Origin: Amycolatopsis nigrescens CSC17Ta-90
GTDB lineage: Bacteria > Actinomycetota > Actinomycetes > Mycobacteriales > Pseudonocardiaceae
Assembly: GCF_000384315.1 (NCBI RefSeq)
Contig: NZ_ARVW01000001.1
Coordinates: forward strand, 1,745,746-1,809,745
Length of the DNA stretch: 64,000 nucleotides
Direction of reading: 5' to 3'
The notes beneath the pieces are model-generated. The model ran no database searches. It saw only the letters and a list, made by a program, of their open reading frames with translations, and had not been told where the DNA came from. The translations under genes and the position numbers were made by a program. The stretch's first letter is position 1, and every line of letters begins with the position of its first letter. Below are positions 31,132-39,279 of the stretch, piece by piece.

Positions 31132-32378
31132 GCGCCCGCCTCCGCCGGGACACAGGCCGAGATCCCGGTGCCGAAGCCGGGTTCCGATTCGATCTGCAAC
31201 GTCCCCGACAGGCTCTCGATCCGCTGCCGCATCGCGACCAGGCCGAACCCGCCGCCGTCCGCGGATCCGGCGAGCCGAACCGGGTCGAAGCCGGTCCCGT
31301 CGTCGCGCACGTCCAAAGCGACCTCATGCTCCATGTAGGACAGTGTCACCCCGACCCTGGTGGCCCGCGCGTGCTTGGCCACGTTGGCCAGCGCCTCCTG
31401 CGCGGTTCGCAGCAGCGCGAACTCGGTCTCCGGCCGGATCGGCCAGGCCGAACCGGTCGTGGTGACCTGGACCGCGACCCCGTGCAGTGCCGACCAGCGC
31501 CCGGCCACCCCGGCCAGCGCCTCCCCCAGCCTTGCCTTCCGCAGCGGCTCCGGACGCAGCGCGTGCACCGAACGCCGCGCCTCGGACAGGCTCTCCCTGG
31601 CCAGTCCGGTCGCGGCGTCGAGATGCCGTTGCCATCCAGCCGGGTCGCCGTGGAGGTGCACGGCGGCCTGCAGCTGCGTGATGATCCCGGTCAGCCCCTG
31701 TGCCAGCGTGTCGTGGATTTCCCTGGCCATCCGCTGCCGTTCGTCGTGCACCCCGGCCTCCCTCGCCTGCGTCAGCAACTGCTCGTGCAGGCCCGCGTTC
31801 TCCGCGAGCGTCGCCTCGAGCCTGCGGTTCGCCTCGCTCAGCTCGCGGAGTGCCTGCTCGCGCTGCGCGTCCCGCAGGTCGGCACGCCAGGCGAACCAGG
31901 CGAACCCGCCCATCGGGAGCACGTTCACGGCCAGCACCGCGAAGTAGCCCAGCAGGCCGACGAGTGTGCTCTTGTCCACCGGGTATGCCTGCGCGGTACC
32001 CGCCACGACCGCCGTCCCGGCGACGCCGGCCAGCTGCCACGGCCATGGCAGCAGCCTGAACACGTAGACGTACAGAGCGGGCGCGAAGCAGCCGAACCAG
32101 GGATTCCTGAGCACCAGGAGCAGCGTGCTCACGATCAGCACGGCGATGAACACCGCCATCACCCGCGGCCGGTCCCACCAGGAGGGATGCAGGGTGAAAA
32201 ACCAGAGCATGCAAGCCGCGATCAGCGCGCACAGGGCAAGGTCGGCGAGCACCGCACGGTCCACCGGGCGCCGCACCAGCACCGTGACCACGACCAGTAC
32301 CGCCAGCAGCAGGTAGGGCCCGACCGTGATCACCGGAGACCACTGCCGCTGCCGTGGACGCGGTAGCGGAGCACTCAT
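31128..32378 (-). CDS. Sensor histidine kinase (HisKA_3/NarL partner)
   Basis: A 416-residue membrane kinase. The N-terminal ~165 residues hold about six hydrophobic segments, then a coiled linker (RELSEANRRLEATLAENAG), the dimerisation/phospho-acceptor motif MAREIHDTLAQGLTGIITQL and an HATPase with ALANVAKHARATRV and DVRDDGTGFD. I use ATG at 32378, preceded by GGGGGAGGCG, over one five codons upstream. With the overlapping response-regulator gene it forms a two-component system. The lack of a large external domain suggests sensing in or near the membrane. Confidence 0.93.
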   Translation of the reverse strand: MSAPLPRPRQRQWSPVITVGPYLLLAVLVVVTVLVRRPVDRAVLADLALCALIAACMLWFFTLHPSWWDRPRVMAVFIAVLIVSTLLLVLRNPWFGCFAPALYVYVFRLLPWPWQLAGVAGTAVVAGTAQAYPVDKSTLVGLLGYFAVLAVNVLPMGGFAWFAWRADLRDAQREQALRELSEANRRLEATLAENAGLHEQLLTQAREAGVHDERQRMAREIHDTLAQGLTGIITQLQAAVHLHGDPAGWQRHLDAATGLARESLSEARRSVHALRPEPLRKARLGEALAGVAGRWSALHGVAVQVTTTGSAWPIRPETEFALLRTAQEALANVAKHARATRVGVTLSYMEHEVALDVRDDGTGFDPVRLAGSADGGGFGLVAMRQRIESLSGTLQIESEPGFGTGISACVPAEAGA

Positions 32379-32454
32379 CCGCGCCTCCCCCATGACATCC
32401 GCTCAGCCTGACAACACTACGACCGGGCGCGCATCGGCCGATCACCCGAGCGGA

Positions 32455-32510
32455 CGGCTGAGCCGCCAACCCGGACGAACGGTTGAGCCGGTCCACCGAT
32501 CGGCTGACTC
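32455..32510. repeat. Three direct 10-bp repeats upstream of the two-component operon
   Basis: CGGCTGAGCC at 32455, CGGTTGAGCC at 32480 and CGGCTGACTC at 32501, spaced 25 and 21 bp. They precede the kinase gene on the minus strand and run into the stop of the next TetR gene. Repeats at roughly two-helix-turn spacing suggest response-regulator binding sites. Confidence 0.4.
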
Positions 32511-33069
32511 ACGGTGCCCGGTGCCCGAGCAGGCGGCCGACCAGCACCGCGGTGGTTTCCGGTTCGACCGGGATGCCGAGCAGGACCCGCAGGTAGAGCG
32601 GCGCCAGCACGTAGTCCAGCACCTCGTCGACGGACGGCACGGGTTCGCCGCGGGCGGCGGCCGCGTCCAGCATCTCCTGCAGGTCCGCGCCGCGGGCCAA
32701 GAGCCGCTCGCCCTGCCGCTCGCCGGACGTCCTGGTCGCCATGGCCGCGATCAGCGCGCGCAGCACCACCTGGCCGCCGGGGTCGGCCATCGCGCGCTCG
32801 ACACGCCCGGCCCAGGCGAGCAGATCGCCGCGCAGGGAGCCGGTGTCCGGGATCGGCGACGTCGCCTGCAGGCGGGTCACGGCCGCGTCCAGCAGGAGGT
32901 TCTCCCGGGTGCCCCAGCGGCGGTAGATGCTGGTGGGGTTCACCCCGGCGCGTTCGGCGATCTTCGGGATCGCGGCCTCGAACTCCCCGGCGACGAGCAG
33001 TTCGACCACGGCCTGATGCACGGCGTCGCGGACGCGGGCACTGCGGCCGCCGGGTCTGGTCGTCGTCAT
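32509..33069 (-). CDS. TetR-family transcriptional regulator
   Basis: A 186-residue regulator; the HTH reads FEAAIPKIAERAGVNPTSIYRR followed by WGTRENLL. The C-terminal domain belongs to the TetR_C_16-like group. It is divergent from a PPOX-fold gene at 33149, with two inverted repeats containing TTAAAGC in the gap. It most likely represses that gene and itself. Confidence 0.93.
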   Translation of the reverse strand: MTTTRPGGRSARVRDAVHQAVVELLVAGEFEAAIPKIAERAGVNPTSIYRRWGTRENLLLDAAVTRLQATSPIPDTGSLRGDLLAWAGRVERAMADPGGQVVLRALIAAMATRTSGERQGERLLARGADLQEMLDAAAARGEPVPSVDEVLDYVLAPLYLRVLLGIPVEPETTAVLVGRLLGHRAP

Positions 33070-33079
33070 GCGCCCATCT

Positions 33080-33138
33080 TAAAGCCGTGACATTCGCTTT
33101 AGTCGCGGCTAGTGTTAAAGCAAACCTGATTGCCTTAA
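33080..33138. promoter_or_regulatory. Two operators between the TetR and PPOX genes
   Basis: TAAAGC (33080-33085) / GCTTTA (33096-33101) with a 10-nt centre, and TTAAAGCAA (33115-33123) / TTGCCTTAA (33130-33138) with a 6-nt centre and one mismatch. Both share the TAAAGC half-site and flank the divergent promoters; the second abuts the PPOX gene ribosome-binding site. Confidence 0.65.
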
Positions 33139-33148
33139 GGAGCCCTGG

Positions 33149-33595
33149 ATGTCCCGCAAGATGAACCCCGAGCAGCGCGAGAGCTTCCTCGCCGAGCCTT
33201 ACGTCGGCGTACTGAGCGTCGCGAGCGAAACCGGCCGAGCCCCGCTGACCACGCCGATCTGGTACGACTACCGCCCCGGCGGTGATGTCAAGGTGCTGAC
33301 TTCACCAGGGCTGCGCAAGACCCGGTTGATCACCGACGCTGGCCGGTTCGCGCTGTGCGTCCAGGCGACCGATGGCCCGTACCGCTACGTGACGGTGGAA
33401 GGGCCGGTGCTCGAAACCAGGCCGGTCACCGAAGAGGAACGCTACGAGATGGCCGCGCGCTACCTTGGCCCGGAACTCGCCGCCGGATACGTCAAGGCGA
33501 CCCATGCCGCGCAGTCCGGCAACATCGCCTTCCGCATGCGACCGGAACGCTGGAACACCGCCGATTTCTCCGACTTGGCCGACAAACTCGGCTGA
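33149..33595 (+). CDS. Pyridoxamine 5'-phosphate oxidase-fold protein
   Basis: A 148-residue split-barrel protein: FLAEPYVGVLSVASETGRAPLTTPIWYDY is the first strand pair (spanning about residues 11-39), then KVLTSPGLRKTRLI, and RYVTVEGPVLETRPVTEEE. The family binds FMN or F420 and reduces small molecules. AAGGAG is six nt before the ATG at 33149. Divergent TetR control suggests an inducible detoxification role. Confidence 0.88.
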   Translation: MSRKMNPEQRESFLAEPYVGVLSVASETGRAPLTTPIWYDYRPGGDVKVLTSPGLRKTRLITDAGRFALCVQATDGPYRYVTVEGPVLETRPVTEEERYEMAARYLGPELAAGYVKATHAAQSGNIAFRMRPERWNTADFSDLADKLG

Positions 33596-33663
33596 CCCAA
33601 GGCGGCGGATAACCGGTGGACGGGTGCGGGCGGCTGCGGTCAGGATGGCGGACGATCAGGTCC

Positions 33664-33687
33664 GTCGAGAAAGGCGTCGAGAAAGGC
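33664..33687 (+). repeat. Tandem 12-bp repeat in the GNAT gene leader
   Basis: GTCGAGAAAGGC occurs twice head to tail directly before the acetyltransferase start, and the second copy supplies the likely ribosome-binding site AAAGG. Repeat-number changes would alter translation initiation spacing. Confidence 0.6.
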
Positions 33688-33693
33688 ACAGCG

Positions 33694-34260
33694 GTGCACG
33701 TCTTCCTGGAAACAACCCGGCTGGTGCTGCGCCGGTTCACCGAGGACGACGTGGAAAACCTGGTCCTGCTGCACAGCGACCCCGAAGTGATGCGCTTCCT
33801 CACCGGGGAGCCGACACCGCGCGCCGAGATCGAGAACGAGGTGCTGCCCGGGATCCTGCACGACTACCGCCGCGGCAGGGAAGGCCGGTGGGCCGCCGTC
33901 GAACGGTCCACCGGAGAGTTCCTCGGCCGGTTCGCGCTCCAGCCGCCGGAGGACGGCCGGGCCGACGAGCGGGAACTGGGCTACCGGCTCAAGTCGTCGG
34001 CATGGGGCCGGGGCTACGCCACCGAGGGATCGCTTGCGTTGATCCGCAAGGCGTTCACCGAACTCGGCACCCAGCGGGTCTGGGCCCAGACCATGGCCGT
34101 CAACACCGCCTCCCGCCGGGTGCTGGAGCGGGCCGGCCTGAAGTACGTGCGCACCTTCCACCTGCACTTCGACGACCCGCTCCCCGGTACCGAGCAAGGC
34201 GAGGTCGAATACGAGCTACAACGATCCGACTGGTACCAGCCACATCCTCAGGCGAGATAG
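33694..34260 (+). CDS. GNAT-family N-acetyltransferase (RimJ/RimL type)
   Basis: A 188-residue acetyltransferase: FLETTRLVLRRFTEDDVENL at the start, ELGYRLKSSAWGRGYATEGS (acetyl-CoA binding, with the R/QxxGxG/A-like SAWGRGYA) and MAVNTASRRVLERAGLKYVR, all typical of RimJ/RimL-like Acetyltransf_3. It transfers acetyl from acetyl-CoA to an amine, possibly a protein N-terminus or an antibiotic. GTG at 33694 is preferred because the fold begins there. It overlaps the convergent FHA gene by 13 bp. Confidence 0.88.
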   Translation: MHVFLETTRLVLRRFTEDDVENLVLLHSDPEVMRFLTGEPTPRAEIENEVLPGILHDYRRGREGRWAAVERSTGEFLGRFALQPPEDGRADERELGYRLKSSAWGRGYATEGSLALIRKAFTELGTQRVWAQTMAVNTASRRVLERAGLKYVRTFHLHFDDPLPGTEQGEVEYELQRSDWYQPHPQAR

Positions 34261-34658
34261 GCCAGCCGGAACTTGCCGATCCAGATCTCGTCACCGGGAT
34301 TGATGGTCACCCTGTCCACGGGAAGCCGGTTGACGTAGGTGCTGTTGAGCGATCCGAGGTCGACGAGTTCCAGCCCGTCGCCCTTGCGGTGGAGTTCCGC
34401 GTGCTGGCGGGAAACGGTGAGATCGTCGAGTCTGATGTCGCATTCGGCGTGCCGGCCGATGGTGATCGTGCCGTCCGACAGGGGGAACCGGGTACCGACC
34501 CCTGGCCCTCGGACGATGACGAGCAGGCCGGTCCCGCGGGCATCGGGCGGCAGTACCGGCGGCGGTGACGGAGCGTCACCCACGGGCGGCGGTGCGATCG
34601 CGGAGGTCGGCTGGTGCTCGTGCAAAGCGGCGTGCTGCGGGTCGTGTTCGTTACTCAC
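34248..34658 (-). CDS. FHA-domain protein
   Basis: A 136-residue protein with a Pro-rich ~40-residue leader and one forkhead-associated domain: GRHAECDIRL, VSRQHAELHR and LNSTYVNRLPV are the three phosphothreonine-binding loops (Gly-Arg, Ser-xx-His, Asn). It resembles GarA/OdhI in size but lacks the N-terminal ETT phosphorylation motif. It would read Ser/Thr kinase signals; no kinase gene is in the window. GTG start at 34658 with GGGAG upstream. Confidence 0.92.
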   Translation of the reverse strand: MSNEHDPQHAALHEHQPTSAIAPPPVGDAPSPPPVLPPDARGTGLLVIVRGPGVGTRFPLSDGTITIGRHAECDIRLDDLTVSRQHAELHRKGDGLELVDLGSLNSTYVNRLPVDRVTINPGDEIWIGKFRLAYLA

Positions 34659-34743
34659 GGTGCGCTCCCTTCCCGCTGATCACTCCAGTATGTCCGAGGT
34701 ACGGGGATAGGCACGCACGCGTCTCGCTTGTCACAGCGAAGAA

Positions 34744-34775
34744 GGTGGTGCCGGCAGGGAACGGCCGGCACCACC
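34744..34775 (-). terminator. Terminator of the PL7 lyase gene
   Basis: A perfect 12-bp stem (34744-34755 with 34764-34775) and an 8-nt loop, starting 10 nt downstream of the lyase stop codon on the minus strand. Confidence 0.75.
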
Positions 34776-34784
34776 GGTGGTCTT

Positions 34785-35972
34785 CTAGTCGTGCGTGACG
34801 CTCAGCCCGTAGATCTTCACCTCGCCGTAGTTGCCGTCTTCGCACGGCGACGACTTTTCGCAGTTCGCCTGCGTGTACGCGCCGGCCTTGAAGTAGCCGC
34901 CGCTGAAGCTCTTCGAGATGGTGGTCTGGAGCACGCCGTTGTAGTAGGCCTTGATCTTGCCGCCCTCGACCACGAACTTCGCCTGGAACTTCGTGCCCAG
35001 CACGTAGTTCTCGGTCACCAGCTTGTGATCACTGGTGTTCCCGTTGGTGATGTAGAGCTTGCTGCCTTCCAGGCGGAAGACCGAGACATCGTCGTTGGCA
35101 TCGTGGATCTGCCCGGCCACGACATCGGGCTTGTCCTTGGGCTGCGCGGTGATGGCTTCCTCGATCACCATGGTGTGCCTGCCCGAGGTCGAGGACCAGC
35201 TTGCCTTCTCGGTGCCCGAGTTCTTCATCTCCCGCAGTTCCGAGCGGGGATAGTTCGAGCCGCTCGTGGTCACCCCGTTGACGGCGGCGCGGAACTGGAC
35301 CGCGTCGCATTCCGGGGTGGCGACGAACCACGGGTCGATCGAGTACGTGTCCAGTTCCGGCTGCTCGACGTTGGTGGGGCTTTCGTCCTCACCAATCGGC
35401 AGCCCGACGTACCAGTTCGTCAGGTCCAGCACATCCGCCGGATGTTCGCAGTCGCCTCCCGTCCCGTCGGCGCCGTTGACGGTCGTCTCGGTGATGCTGG
35501 TCCATTCGTTCGTCGTGTTGCCGTGGCCGACGATCCGCAGGTACCGCGCCGAACTGTCCGGCAGGTCGTAGTTCTCCAGGCCGGTCGAGCTCCCGCTGCT
35601 GGTTCTGCCCGCGGCAACCGTGGACCACGACGATCCGTCGCCGGACAGCTGCACGTCGAACGTCGTCTTCCTGGTGTTGCCCTGGTGCCAGGCCAGCGAC
35701 ACCGAGCCGACCGTCTGCGCCGAGCCGAGGTCGTACCGGATCCACACCCCGTCGCCCTCGGCGGACCAGCGCGTGGACAGATCCTTGTCCAGGGTGTTCG
35801 CCGCGACGTTGCCGTCGTCGGCACTGGCGGTGACACCCGCGATCTCCAGCGGACTCGCGGCCGAAGCGACCGCGCCGGGCATGCCGAGAACCGCGACCAC
35901 AACCATCCCGGTCGCGGCCACGGCGCCTGTACCCCGCCGCTGCCCTCTCTTGAGAAGCCTTACCGACCCCAT
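34785..35972 (-). CDS. Secreted polysaccharide lyase family 7 with F5/8 (discoidin) domain
   Basis: A 395-residue exported enzyme. A signal peptide ends near residue 38 (VASAASP). Residues ~45-165 are an F5/8 type C/CBM32 jelly roll (NTLDKDLSTRWSAEGDG, WIRYDLGSAQTVGSVSLAWH). Residues ~180-395 are an alginate-lyase-2 domain with the three PL7 motifs: RSELREM, QIHDA and YFKAGAYTQ, which hold the catalytic Arg, Gln/His and Tyr. It would cleave alginate or a related polyuronate by beta-elimination outside the cell. It stands alone between a terminator and a PPOX-fold gene, without transport or uronate catabolism genes. Confidence 0.93.
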   Translation of the reverse strand: MGSVRLLKRGQRRGTGAVAATGMVVVAVLGMPGAVASAASPLEIAGVTASADDGNVAANTLDKDLSTRWSAEGDGVWIRYDLGSAQTVGSVSLAWHQGNTRKTTFDVQLSGDGSSWSTVAAGRTSSGSSTGLENYDLPDSSARYLRIVGHGNTTNEWTSITETTVNGADGTGGDCEHPADVLDLTNWYVGLPIGEDESPTNVEQPELDTYSIDPWFVATPECDAVQFRAAVNGVTTSGSNYPRSELREMKNSGTEKASWSSTSGRHTMVIEEAITAQPKDKPDVVAGQIHDANDDVSVFRLEGSKLYITNGNTSDHKLVTENYVLGTKFQAKFVVEGGKIKAYYNGVLQTTISKSFSGGYFKAGAYTQANCEKSSPCEDGNYGEVKIYGLSVTHD

Positions 35973-36085
35973 CACTCGCGCCCCTGTCTCTTCAGCTTTC
36001 TCCGGTCACCGTGCAACGCGCTCACGGTATGGCCTGGAGCGGGCCGGCCCGGTCCGCTGACCTGAAGCTGTCAGCGCCGGCGTGC

Positions 36086-36547
36086 TCAGACGGTGTAGCT
36101 CAGGTCCTTGGCAATCAGGGAGTCCGGACGCAGCCGCAGCCAGTTGGTCCCGCTCCGCGCGGGGTCGTCGTAGAGGTACGAGCGGAATCGCTGGTCCCAG
36201 CTCGTCTCGTCGGCGCCGAGGTAGCGGGCGAGCTTGCGGCGTCCGCGCGGCACGTCGAACGGCAGGATCTCGGCCCGGCCGCGGGCGATGACCTGCCGGA
36301 CCAGCCCGGTGGCGAGGTCGCACTCGTCGACCACGAGCGCGAGCACGGGATCCGCCAGCACCCGGTGCAGCAGTTTCGTCCAGGTGCCGGTCAGCACCCA
36401 GAACGCCCGGTCCTCCCAGAGGAACCAGGCCGGCCGGACGGTCGGGCCGTTCGTCGCGATCCGGGCGGTTAGCGGTCGCGACAGGAACGCGTCGACCTCG
36501 AACTCTTTTCCAGGCACCTGATGACCATCCGTTCGGTAGCGGCCCAT
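36086..36547 (-). CDS. Pyridoxamine 5'-phosphate oxidase-fold protein
   Basis: A 153-residue split-barrel protein: FLSRPLTARIATNGPTVRPA, WFLWEDRAFWVLTG and a C-terminal LRPDSLIAKDLSYTV are PPOX-superfamily features. It is divergent from the frameshifted MFS gene and shares its AT-rich control region. ATG 36547 has little ribosome-binding site; a GTG ten codons downstream is possible. Cofactor (FMN or F420) and substrate unknown. Confidence 0.82.
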   Translation of the reverse strand: MGRYRTDGHQVPGKEFEVDAFLSRPLTARIATNGPTVRPAWFLWEDRAFWVLTGTWTKLLHRVLADPVLALVVDECDLATGLVRQVIARGRAEILPFDVPRGRRKLARYLGADETSWDQRFRSYLYDDPARSGTNWLRLRPDSLIAKDLSYTV

Positions 36548-36552
36548 CCTTG

Positions 36553-36602
36553 TTGACAGCTTGTTCGCCGCCTGCCTATATTGCCAAATAACTAAATTGT
36601 TA
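36553..36602 (+). promoter_or_regulatory. Consensus promoter and AT-rich operator for the MFS gene
   Basis: TTGACA (36553-36558) and TATATT (36577-36582), spaced 18 nt. Immediately downstream is the inverted repeat TAAC (36589-36592) / GTTA (36599-36602) inside a 20-bp A/T-rich block, strikingly low in GC for this genome. It looks like a repressor site placed at the transcription start. Confidence 0.65.
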
Positions 36603-36623
36603 AAGGCCTATATAAGGAGAACC

Positions 36624-38032
36624 GTGCGCGACGGCGAAGAAGACGGCGGGCTGCTCGGCCCCGGCTACCGGGCACTGACGGTGGGGCTGGCCGGATCGGT
36701 CACGGTGGTGGCGTTCCTGTGGCTTGGGGTCACCACCGTGCTGCCGGTGATCGCCGACGAGCTCGGCGGGCTTTCGCTGTACGGCTGGGCGTTCACCGGA
36801 TTCATGCTCGCCAACATGGTCGCCGCGGTGACCATCGGCCAATGGGCCGACCGCGCCGGTGCGGTGCGCCCGTTCCTGGCGTCCTTCGTGGTGTTCGCCG
36901 CCGGCTGCGTGGTCGCGGCCGCGGCGCCGACCTGGATCGTGCTGCTGATCGGCCGCGCCGCACAGGGCTTCGGCGTCGGCGGGGTGCTGACCGTGGTCTA
37001 CCTCGCGGTGGGGCGCGGCTACCCCGAGCGCCTGCGCGCGCGGATGCTGGCGCTGGTCGCCTCCTGCTGGACCGTGCCCGCACTGGCCGGGCCGGTGGTG
37101 CTCGGCGCGCTGGCCGACCTGATCGGCTGGCGCGCGGTGTTCGGAGTGTTCATTCCGCTGGCCGTTCTGGCCGTGCTGCCCACGCTGCCCAGGTTGCGCG
37201 GCCCCGGCAGCGGAGCGCCCGGTTCGCCGAGACGACTGCTCGCGACCATCGCGCTCGCCATCGGGATCGGCGCCGTGCTGGTCGGGCTGGACACCCGAAA
37301 CCTGGTGCTGCTCGTCCCGCTGGTCGTCCTCGGTGCCGCCATCGCCCTGCCGGCGCTCCGGATCCTGTTGCCGGCCGGCGCCCTGACCCTGCGCAGGGGG
37401 CTGCCCAGCGCCATCGCGGTGCGCGGCCTGGTCAGCGCCGGCTACTACGGCTCCGAAGCGTTCTTTCCCCTCCTCATGACCAGCGTGTTCGCGTTCTCCA
37501 CGACCGTTCCGGGCTCGCCCTCGCGGCCGGCGCGGTGTCCTGGGTCGCCGGCGCCTGGCTGCAGGCCCGCGTCGACGAGCGCGGCGGCAATCTCGGCCGG
37601 CGGCGCCGCATCGTCGTCGGATTCGTGCTGCTCGCCGCAGGATCCACTGCGATCACCGTGGCCGTGGCCCTGCACACCGACCTGCACACGGGCCTTTCGG
37701 CCGCCATCGCGATCGCCGGCTGGGCGGTCGGCGGCGTGGGCATGGGCCTGGTCTACCCCTCGGTCACCACCCTCGCCCTCGGCCAGTCCACCGACGCCGA
37801 AAAGGGCGCCACCAGCGGCAATCTCCAGCTCGCCGAAACCCTGTCCGTCGCGCTGGTCACCGGCGTCGGCGGCGCGATCATCGCCTACGGCCAGACGGCC
37901 GGCTGGGTACCGGTGGCGGCGCTGGTCGCGGTGTTCGCCGTGACCACGCTCGCCGCGGTCACCGGCATCGCCACCGGCACCCGCACCCTCGACACCCGGC
38001 CGGGTCAATCGTCCACAGTGGTCAGTTCGTAG
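36624..38032 (+). pseudogene. MFS drug-efflux-type transporter, frameshifted
   Basis: A GTG at 36624 with AAGGAG opens a major-facilitator reading frame (GVTTVLPVIADELGGLSLYG, then GQWADRAGAVRPFLASFVVF) that is good to about 37505. There the frame breaks: FFPLLMTSVFAFSTT is followed in frame by nonsense, while RSGLALAAGAVSWVAGAWLQ continues one frame away to a stop at 38032. A single-base loss in ACGACCGTTCC near 37500-37506 explains it. The joined protein would be ~469 residues. No slippery heptamer is present, so programmed shifting is unlikely. A sequencing error is the main alternative. It has an unusually strong promoter and overlaps the CopZ-like gene at its end. Confidence 0.82.
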
Positions 38033-38220
38033 CCCGCTTCTTCGACCGCGCCGCGGATGTCCGCCAGGTCCAGCTCCCGGTCACTGGTCACCGTGACCGC
38101 GCCGTTCGCCACGTCCACGGTCACGGCCGTGACACCGGCGACGCGTTCGATCTCCTCGGTGACGAAGGCGGCGCAGTGGCCGCAGGTCATTCCGCTTACG
38201 GCGTAAGAACTTTCGGTCAT
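38005..38220 (-). CDS. Heavy-metal-associated (CopZ-like) copper chaperone
   Basis: A 71-residue ferredoxin-fold metal-binding protein. YAVSGMTCGHCAAFVTEEI carries the MTCxxC copper site, and the C-terminal VEEAGYEL is standard for HMA domains. It delivers Cu(I) to P-type ATPases or repressors in other bacteria. ATG at 38220 overlaps the SnoaL-like stop as ATGA; the pair is probably under the divergent TetR gene. No copper ATPase is in the window. Confidence 0.93.
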   Translation of the reverse strand: MTESSYAVSGMTCGHCAAFVTEEIERVAGVTAVTVDVANGAVTVTSDRELDLADIRGAVEEAGYELTTVDD

Positions 38221-38615
38221 GACTCGGAGCCGGCGGTAAGAGTGCGGGTGAGCAGGTGCGCCTGGCGCATCCGCCCGTCCGGGGCGAACTGCCCGAAGAA
38301 GCACACCTCGATGGTGAGGTTCCTCTTGTGGTTCTCCACGAACAAGGTGTACCGGGCCGCGAGCCGGTCCCCGTCCACCATCGCGTCGTGCACTTCCATC
38401 CGGCCACCGAACCGGTTCTTGCGCACCGGGCGGGTGTGCGCGATCAGCTTGGCGCGATCCATCCGGTGCCCGTCGGCGACCTGGACGATGTCCGGCGTGT
38501 GGTAGCGGTCGACGACCAGCGCCGGATCTTCGTCGCTGCGCAGCAGTTCTTCGTTGAAACCGGCGTAGAAGTCGGCGATGAACTGCTTCGGGTCGGTGTC
38601 GCTGAGTGGTCTCAT
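38217..38615 (-). CDS. SnoaL/NTF2-like protein
   Basis: A 132-residue protein of NTF2-like fold: KQFIADFYAGFNEELLRSDE, VVDRYHTPDIVQVADGHRMD and a C-terminal TIEVCFFGQFAPDGRM. AGGAGGACC precedes the ATG at 38615. It is coupled to the HMA gene and divergent from a TetR gene with a clear operator between. The fold is used by isomerases, cyclases and binding proteins; the function is not identifiable. Confidence 0.8.
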   Translation of the reverse strand: MRPLSDTDPKQFIADFYAGFNEELLRSDEDPALVVDRYHTPDIVQVADGHRMDRAKLIAHTRPVRKNRFGGRMEVHDAMVDGDRLAARYTLFVENHKRNLTIEVCFFGQFAPDGRMRQAHLLTRTLTAGSES

Positions 38616-38635
38616 GGTCCTCCTGCCGAATGATC

Positions 38636-38652
38636 TCTTACAACCTGTAAGA
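38636..38652. promoter_or_regulatory. TetR operator
   Basis: TCTTAC (38636-38641) and GTAAGA (38647-38652), an exact inverted repeat with a 5-nt centre, between the divergent SnoaL-like and TetR genes. A further GTAAGAG half-site is directly before the TetR start. Confidence 0.7.
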
Positions 38653-38688
38653 TATGCACTATCCGACAACTTTGGCAAGGTGTAAGAG

Positions 38689-39279
38689 ATGAGCCCACCT
38701 CCGGCCCGGAACCGCCGCGCCGACGCCCGGCGCAGCAGGTCCGCCATCCTGGACGCGGCGATCCGGCTGCTGAACTCCCAGCCCGAGGTCAGCGTCGAGG
38801 CCATCGCGACCGCCGCGGGCGTGACCCGCCAGACGGTCTACGCCCACTTCCCTTCGCGGGACCAGCTGCTGGCCGCGGCACTGGACCAGGTCACCGAGGA
38901 AACCGTCGCCGCGATGGACGCCGTGGAGCTCGACTCGGGACCGGCCGCGGACGCGCTGCTGCGGCTGCTCGACGCCAGCGGCCGGCTGGCCGGGCGGTAC
39001 TCCGTGCTGCTCCAGCACACCAGCTCGCTGCCGGTGAGCAAGGAGGACGACCACGAACGCCACGCCCCCGTCGCGGACCGGCTGCGAAAGGTCATCCAGC
39101 GGGGCCAGGCGAACGGGGAGTTCGACGACCGGCTCGCGCCCGGCTGGCTGGTCGCGGTCACCATCTCGCTCGCGCACACCGCGGGCGAAGAGGTCGACGC
39201 CCGCCGGATGTCCGAAACCGAAGCGGCGGAAGCACTCCGCACCAGCCTGTTCCGCGTGTTCGGCGCGACCCCCGACTAA
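38689..39279 (+). CDS. TetR-family transcriptional regulator
   Basis: A 196-residue regulator with HTH VSVEAIATAAGVTRQTVYAH followed by FPSRDQLL. It is divergent from the SnoaL/CopZ pair, whose control region has an exact GTAAGA-type operator, so it likely represses that pair and itself. Its stop overlaps the convergent MarR gene by 4 bp. Confidence 0.94.
   Translation: MSPPPARNRRADARRSRSAILDAAIRLLNSQPEVSVEAIATAAGVTRQTVYAHFPSRDQLLAAALDQVTEETVAAMDAVELDSGPAADALLRLLDASGRLAGRYSVLLQHTSSLPVSKEDDHERHAPVADRLRKVIQRGQANGEFDDRLAPGWLVAVTISLAHTAGEEVDARRMSETEAAEALRTSLFRVFGATPD

Noticed and set aside
37460..37510. Programmed -1 frameshifting in the MFS gene
   Set aside because: No in-frame slippery heptamer and no following structure stood out; a one-base deletion or sequencing error is simpler.
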